A DNA stretch of 64,000 nucleotides, taken from assembly GCA_945910005.1 (NCBI GenBank), contig OX246743.1, positions 16,268,695 to 16,332,694 on the forward strand, written 5' to 3'. Position numbers and translations under genes: made by a program. The stretch is from Isoperla grammatica. Taxonomy: Eukaryota; Arthropoda; Insecta; Plecoptera; Perlodidae. Shown one piece after another: positions 58,406 to 64,000 of the stretch. Below the pieces are notes generated by a model, which was not told where the DNA came from, did not search any database, and worked only from the letters and a program-made list of their open reading frames with translations. Position 1 is the stretch's first letter, and each line of letters opens with the position of its first letter.

Positions 58406-59012
58406 ATGACATGTCTGGTCTCGGTCTGGCATTGGTCTGGCAAGCCTACAACACGCCATATCTGGTCTTGGTCTGGCATTGGTCTGGCAAGCCTATACAA
58501 CACGCCATGTCTGGTCCTGGTCTGGCATGTCTGCAAAATGCCATGTCTGGCAAGCCTACAACACGCCATATCTGGTCTTGGTCTGGCAATGGTCTGGCAT
58601 GCCTACAACACGTCATGTCTGTCTGGTACATGTCTGGCTTGCCTACACCATGCCATATCTGTCTGGTACATGTCTGGCTTGCCTACACCACGCCATATCT
58701 GTCTGGTATATGTCTGGCATGCCTACACCACGCCATATCTGTCTGGTACATGTCTGGCATGCCTACACCACGCCATATCTGTCTGGTATATGTCTGGCAT
58801 GCCTACACCACGCCATATCTGTCTGGTATATGTCTGGCATGCCTACACCACGCCATATCTGTCTGGTATATGTCTGGCATGCCTACACCACGCCATATCT
58901 GTCTGGTACATGTCTGGCTTGCCTACACCACGCCATATCTTTCTGGTACATGTATGGCATGCCTACACCACGCCATATCTGTCTGGTACATGTCTGGCTT
59001 GCCTACACCACG
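58406..59012. repeat. Minisatellite, 40-bp unit, about 14 copies
   Basis: In the regular part (from about 58620) the unit is GCCTACACCACGCCATATCT then GTCTGGTATATGTCTGGCAT. Variants are TATA/TACA, GGCAT/GGCTT and rare changes. The left part (58406-58620) holds longer, less regular units with GGTCTTGGTCTGGCATTGGT, apparently an older form. Three plus-strand frames of up to 292 codons run through because the period of 40 moves the frame each unit without meeting a stop. I consider this non-coding. Confidence 0.94.
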
Positions 59013-59029
59013 GACGCGTGTATGGAGTC

Positions 59030-59033
<4 letters not shown>

Positions 59034-59122
<89 letters not shown>
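59034..59122. repeat. (TC)n microsatellite, about 44 copies
   Basis: A perfect dinucleotide tract directly after the 40-bp array, with about 20 bp between. Such tracts can adopt triplex (H-DNA) structure. Confidence 0.98.
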
Positions 59123-59125
<3 letters not shown>

Positions 59126-59567
59126 GTGTTCTGTGTTGTGTGTATTACGGTATTACGAAGGACGATGATTTACTAACTCAATAATGTCACTCTACACCTT
59201 TTAACACGACAGCTATTAAACAACTCGCTGGTTGATCGTTGTGGCTCACAACAGGTCGTGTCAATCATGGTTCGTGGCTGCGGCTCCCGTGTCGTTGTTA
59301 CCGGGGGTAATCGAGATAGATATTGTCTCTATAACAGTAATAATAATAACGGAATACGTAGTGTTGCTTGTTATGAAATGTCGTTACTCTACTTTGATGC
59401 GATCCATTAACTCGTTTGTGATCGTCAATTAATCAACTCAACTAGTTTGAAAATAACTTACTTAATTTTGCAGACGATTTGTTCATTGTTAATTACGATG
59501 TTTCAGACGGCGTTTGGTTGAAATTCCACTGTTCTTGCTCTAACTTGGGTTTACTATTATAACTTAA
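59123..59567. other. Unique spacer; nothing recognised
   Basis: No domain in the 66-codon frame at 59232-59432. No upstream part of the LINE at 59568 is recognisable here. Confidence 0.45.
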
Positions 59568-59831
59568 AAGTTAAACGCTGCTGGTTTTAAACTTCCATAC
59601 ATCACCTGGAAATCACTCAACAGATTGCGGACAGGAGTGTCGAGATGCAAAGAAAACATGAGGAAATGGGGATTTCTGGAGGATCACGAACCATGTGAAT
59701 GCGGACAGATTCAGGATCCCCAGCACCTGCTAGTCTGCCCAAATCTAGAGCAGACTTGTACAATAGAGGATCTAATCTTAGCAAATGACAAAGCCATAAA
59801 AGTGGCGGATTTTTGGAAATTAGTTGTCTAG
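59568..59831 (+). pseudogene. Non-LTR retrotransposon (Jockey-like LINE) ORF2 C-terminus, 5'-truncated
   Basis: The frame open from 59568 to the TAG at 59829-59831 encodes about 87 residues that match the C-terminal end of Jockey-group LINE ORF2 proteins. It contains LPYITWKSLNRLRTGVSRC, then KWG, then a Cys/His motif CECGQIQDPQHLLVC (C-x-C-x8-H-x4-C), and ends NDKAIKVADFWKLVV. In these families this stretch follows the reverse-transcriptase domain and is thought to bind nucleic acid. A stop lies just upstream of 59568, and neither endonuclease nor RT catalytic motifs are present, so the copy is dead and 5'-truncated, as most LINE insertions are. The sequence after the stop (GGACACGGAAACGATCG... 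AATATAAAATAAA) is probably its 3' UTR. The family name is from memory of the motif, without a search. Confidence 0.82.
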
Positions 59832-60860
59832 AACGGTGTTCCGGACACGGAAACGATCGAACTTAAAAGTTGAGTGCAATATAAAATAAATTATTTTGTC
59901 TCGATTACTCCTCTTTTAATCGTTTACAATGGCATATATAATAATCGTTTTCGTTAACTTTATAAAATTCTCATGTTTTGTGGTAAGAAGCATATTCGTC
60001 AGTTGAAATGTCAACTGAACACGCATTTCGGCCTCTCAAATGTCCTATGTGACGTCACGAGAATGACAGCTCGCCACAGTCAATGAATTGCAAACACATT
60101 CAGCCACTAATACATACGCTGCGCCATCAATAGAATCAACCACTGACAATGTGCTGTGTTATAATTTAGTGTATTCCCTTGTGACGGGAATACACAATCA
60201 CTGTCCACGGGGACTCGGTGGTGGAGAGTGTTTCCCTGATGAGAACGTTTTAATTAAGACTGTGTGTTGGAAAAAAAAGATTGGAATTGCCAACTATAAT
60301 GGTTTAATTAATAACGTCGTCGCAAGGAAGATGAAGATGAAGTCATCCTCAACTGAAGTTAGTATAGTCGACTTTCTCATGAATGTTGCTACGTTTTGTA
60401 AAATAATTTTTGTTATTTAAAAATGGCGTTTTAATTTTTTCCGTGTGGTTTTGAAACACAGAAATTCGTACTTCTAAAATTTATTTTATTATATTTTCAA
60501 TTTTCTTATTTTCTGTTCTCTCTTTTTCCGAAGTGTTTACAACAGTTTTGTTTGGTGCATTATATTATTGTTTTTTCGGTCATTGCGTAGTTGTATTGTT
60601 TCCTTGTGCTCCTTTTTAACATTAGTTTTATAACTGACTAGGAGCGAGAATTGGCATTAATTTAGGTTCGTACCTTTAAAATGAAATTCAAAATAAACAT
60701 TTTAGAATAAAAAATGAATATATGTTAACGTGGTTTACAGATATTATCGAAAAAGAATTAAAAATTGATTGTGTTTGTACAAAATTATAGACAATTTCAA
60801 TAATATTATAGATCGTCTCATATGATCCAAACGCATGTTTTGACAATATCTGTAGATCTT
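59832..60860. other. Probable LINE 3' end, then unique sequence
   Basis: The LINE 3' UTR probably ends near 59897. A 110-codon frame at 60088-60420 is the longest outside repeats but has no known domain. TGTATTCCC-TTGTGAC-GGGAATACA at 60172-60196 is a 9-bp hairpin. At 60588-60660, TTAGTTTTATAACTGACTAG and nearby T-rich sequence form a diverged copy of the 3' tail family. Confidence 0.45.
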
Positions 60861-61030
60861 GATAATATCTAGCCCCGGGTCATTATTGATATTGATAATA
60901 TCTAGCCCCGGGTCATTATTGATATTGATAATATCTAGCCCCGGGTCATTATTGATATTGATAATATCTAGCCCCGGGTCATTATTGATATTGATAATAT
61001 CTAGCCCCGGGTAATTATTGATATTGATAG
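60861..61030. repeat. Tandem repeat, 33-bp unit, 5 copies
   Basis: The unit is GATAATATCTAGCCCCGGGT then CATTATTGATATT. Copies are identical except GGTAAT in the last. The unit derives from a motif (ATATCTGTAGATCTTGATAA, then TATCTAGCCCCG) present once at the array's left edge and, diverged, once at 17517-17555 (ATATCCGTAAATCTTGATAG, then TATCTAGCCCCG). Confidence 0.93.
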
Positions 61031-61626
61031 TCATTTGAATGATACGAACAACATCCCATCAATTCTAACTCTTTTCAAAATATCTGAGTCGAACACTAAA
61101 ATATAATACACATAAATAAATACCAGGGTGGGTGGTTAGGTTGTAAGAATCGTTTCTCGAATGGGATGCCGGGCGTCTCGTTGCTACAGAACGCATTCGA
61201 CCCCTCAACGACTACAACTCACTTTTTAACGGCTCTTTCAACACGGCCGTCCGGAAATGTACATAAAACCCCCTGAAAACTTTCCCCGTCGTGTCTAAAG
61301 AAGATACTGTCGGAGCTTTTGCAACGTAATTTCTCAAGTTGAACTTTGTCTTAAGTTATGATCGGTTCTGTCTGTGTGTGTATAGCACTAATTTAGATGT
61401 TAATTACTTTCCTTAGCTGCGATCTTAACTCGTCAAAGCCTGTACTTGCACATTGAGAAGGTTGTAATTACGTTAATGAGTGCTTGCTTGCGTTTCCTTC
61501 TGTGCAGTCTCAGTTTTCATGGTGGGGTCTTACCAGTGGGGTAATTTCATCTTGAGAACAGATCGTGCAATACAATAGGGGAGACAGCAACTGTCTGGTA
61601 TACTCAACGAACGCGTACGTTTGTTT
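61031..61626. other. Unique spacer; nothing recognised
   Basis: No coding region or element that I can identify. Confidence 0.5.
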
Positions 61627-63324
61627 CGTTGTAACCAACAGTGCGTTCGTAATGTCAACATCTTATGTAAGAGCAGAGGGGGACGTTTAAACGTGGAAAT
61701 GACTAAACGTTGTAACCAACAGTGCGTTCGTAATGTCAACATCTTATGTAAGAGCAGAGGGGGACGTTTAAACGTGGAAATGACTAAACGTTGTAACCAA
61801 CAGTGCGTTCGTAATGTCAACATCTTATGTAAGAGCAGAGGGGGACGTTTAAACGTGGAAATGACTAAACGTTGTAACCAACAGTGCGTTCGTAATGTCA
61901 ACATCTTATGTAAGAGCAGAGGGGGACGTTTAAACGTGGAAATGACTAAACGTTGTAACCAACAGTGCGTTCGTAATGTCAACATCTTATTTAAGAGCAG
62001 AGGGGGACGTTTAAACGTGGAAATGACTAAACGTTGTAACCAACAGTGCGTTCGTAATGTCAACATCTTATGTAAGAGCAGAGGGGGACGTTTAAACGTG
62101 GAAATGACTAAACGTTGTAACCAACAGTGCGTTCGTAATGTCAACATCTTATGTAAGAGCAGAGGGGGACGTTTAAACGTGGAAATGACTAAACGTTGTA
62201 ACCAACAGTGCGTTCGTAATGTCAACATCTTATGTAAGAGCAGAGGGGACGTTTAAACGTGGAAATGACTAAACGTTGTAACCAACAGTGCGTTCGTAAT
62301 GTCAACATCTTATGTAAGAGCAGAGGGGACGTTTAAACGTGGAAATGACTAAACGTTGTAACCAACAGTGCGTTCGTAATGTCAACATCTTATGTAAGAG
62401 CAGAGGGGACGTTTAAACGTGGAAATGACTAAACGTTGTAACCAACAGTGCGTTCGTAATGTCAACATCTTATGTAAGAGCAGAGGGGACGTTTAAACGT
62501 GGAAATGACTAAACGTTGTAACCAACAGTGCGTTCGTAATGTCAACATCTTATGTAAGAGCAGAGGGGACGTTTAAACGTGGAAATTACTAAACGTTGTA
62601 ACCAACAGTGCGTTCGTAATGTCAACATCTTATTTAAGAGCAGAGGGGGACGTTTAAACGTGGAAATGACTAAACGTTGTAACCAACAGTGCGTTCGTAA
62701 TGTCAACATCTTATGTAAGAGCAGAGGGGACGTTTAAACGTGGAAATGACTAAACGTTGTAACCAACAGTGCGTTCGTAATGTCAACATCTTATGTAAGA
62801 GCAGAGGGGGACGTTTAAACGTGGAAATGACTAAACGTTGTAACCAACAGTGCGTTCGTAATGTCAACATCTTATGTAAGAGCAGAGGGGGACGTTTAAA
62901 CGTGGAAATGACTAAACGTTGTAACCAACAGTGCGTTCGTAATGTCAACATCTTATGTAAGAGCAGAGGGGGACGTTTAAACGTGGAAATGACTAAACGT
63001 TGTAACCAACAGTGCGTTCGTAATGTCAACATCTTATGTAAGAGCAGAGGGGGACGTTTAAACGTGGAAATGACTAAACGTTGTAACCAACAGTGCGTTC
63101 GTAATGTCAACATCTTATGTAAGAGCAGAGGGGGACGTTTAAACGTGGAAATGACTAAACGTTGTAACCAACAGTGCGTTCGTAATGTCAACATCTTATG
63201 TAAGAGCAGAGGGGGACGTTTAAACGTGGAAATGACTAAACGTTGTAACCAACAGTGCGTTCGTAATGTCAACATCTTATGTAAGAGCAGAGGGGACGTT
63301 TAAACGTGGAAATGACTAAACGTT
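61627..63324. repeat. Minisatellite, 81/80-bp unit, 21 copies
   Basis: The unit contains CGTTGTAACCAACAGTGCGT, TCGTAATGTCAACATCTTAT, GTAAGAGCAGAGGGGGACGT and TTAAACGTGGAAATGACTAA. Copies are almost identical. The main variant is a G5/G4 run that makes 80-bp units, clustered at about 62235-62720 and in the last unit. In the 81-bp blocks both strands are open (27-residue repeats; up to 211 codons plus and 232 minus). The 80-bp units break the frame. Each unit has the palindrome ACGTTTAAACGT. I consider it non-coding. Confidence 0.96.
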
Positions 63325-64000
63325 CCGTTCACAATTTTCCCAGAAAAAGCAAACGCTTATATTTATACAGGCCTGGCTCGTTATCACTACTGCAGCGGTA
63401 GCTTATAATAAAATACTAAATTATTTTCTTGTCTTCTCTTTATTACCTTGTATTATGTTGTATGAAATTTATGTAACCATTTTTTAAATTTAATTTTTAT
63501 TGCTCGTGTTTTCTACAGTAGTTCGTTTAGTTGTTATGCGTTGCTATTTTATTTTGGTCAGTGCTTTTCCGTTTCTTTCATTGCAATTGTATAGCTATAT
63601 TTATTGTCCTCCTTTGTAAATCAGTTTTATAACTGAATAGGATAGACATTTTAATAAAAAGTAAACTTCAATAGAAGTATATTGGATCTCTTATATCGAG
63701 TAAGATACGAAGATTCACTGAGTTTACGTAGGGACACAATGATATGCCTCACAACATAATAACACACATGTAGCAATGTTAGCCTACATTATAAATAATA
63801 AATAACCCATCAGGAACTCCTTTTACATATAATAAAATAACAAAAAGGATAAATACTGATTGCGGTGGTAAAACAAGCGATTTCTATGTATCTTCAAACG
63901 CTTTTGGTTTTAGGCTGTGAATATTTAAGAACACGTCCATCTGTAATTAGTTGACAGAAGACATCAGCTATTACGTTAAAAATAAATACTAATGCCACCA
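63325..64000. other. Unique AT-rich end of window with retroelement tail
   Basis: No gene recognised. The retroelement tail at 63598-63663 is listed separately. Confidence 0.5.
63598..63663 (+). mobile_element. Retroelement 3' tail, best-preserved copy
   Basis: ATTTATTGTCCTCCTTTGTA, AATCAGTTTTATAACTGAAT and AGGATAGACATTTTAATAAA, preceded by about 170 bp of T-rich sequence. The hairpin TCAGTT-TTAT-AACTGA is intact. Copies are at 24721 (minus) and 31531, with weaker ones at 15930, 25401 (minus), 34331, 37421 and 60588. No coding part is joined to any copy, so the parent element is unknown. Confidence 0.68.

Noticed and set aside
58246..59176. Three overlapping plus-strand frames up to 292 codons
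   Set aside because: They are products of the stop-free 40-bp array and the (TC)n tract in all three frames.
60088..60420. 110-codon frame, longest outside repeats
   Set aside because: No recognisable domain, no splice or promoter context. The length is within what chance gives in 64 kb.
61530..63303. Cysteine-containing 27-residue repeat proteins on both strands
   Set aside because: Both strands being open and the 80-bp frame-breaking units show the satellite is not under coding constraint.

Overview
The window is eukaryotic, repeat-rich, AT-rich DNA, most likely from an arthropod and probably an insect. Three things point there: a block of about 10 TTAGG repeats (the usual arthropod telomere unit, here interstitial), the conserved C-terminus of a Jockey-like LINE reverse-transcriptase protein, and tRNA-derived SINEs with insect-style A/B boxes. 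I cannot name the species. I found no intact host gene, rRNA or convincing functional tRNA. The longest open frames lie inside tandem repeats whose unit length is 3n or whose units lack stops. Outside repeats the longest is about 110 codons, with no recognisable domain. The window is therefore either intergenic or part of a very long intron. A possible 27-nt microexon (58199-58225) and one juxtaposed acceptor/donor site (7195-7222) fit the intron reading but do not prove it.

The dominant feature is tandem repetition. About 20 separate arrays cover roughly 20 kb, close to a third of the window. Units run from 2 to 182 bp and show no obvious sequence similarity to one another. The largest is a 57-bp array of about 65 copies (54072-57764). 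Others are a 70-bp array with 757-bp higher-order structure (21616-23961), 61-bp (41961-43790), 58-bp (44764-46208), 67-bp (46620-47620), 49-bp (47680-48861), two unrelated 81-bp arrays (37954-39085 and 61627-63324), and a 135-bp array with a hairpin in each unit (4079-5115). From 37.9 to 63.3 kb arrays follow one another with short unique spacers.

Between the arrays lie mobile-element remains. Two non-autonomous hAT-like elements have clear 8-bp target-site duplications (11099-12147, TSD CTCATGAT; 44127-44400, TSD CACGTGAT). There are several other terminal-inverted-repeat or foldback elements (2308-2670 and its reverse copy 9800-10123, 11514-11905, 26701-27369, 31651-32379, 39175-39338, 40521-40681, 43854-44066), a 535-bp foldback element with TTAGG repeats at its core (28704-29238), and a nearly perfect 192-bp palindrome (32805-32996). 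Retroelements comprise a tRNA-SINE family (3976, 19320-19466, 21481, 41300), a LINE fragment (59568-59831), and a family of T-rich 3' tails with a small conserved hairpin (best copies 24721, 31531, 63598).

The layout suggests repeated transposon insertion plus local expansion of minisatellites, in two cases starting directly at a SINE. A 200-base assembly gap sits at 19001-19200 next to a 20-G run.
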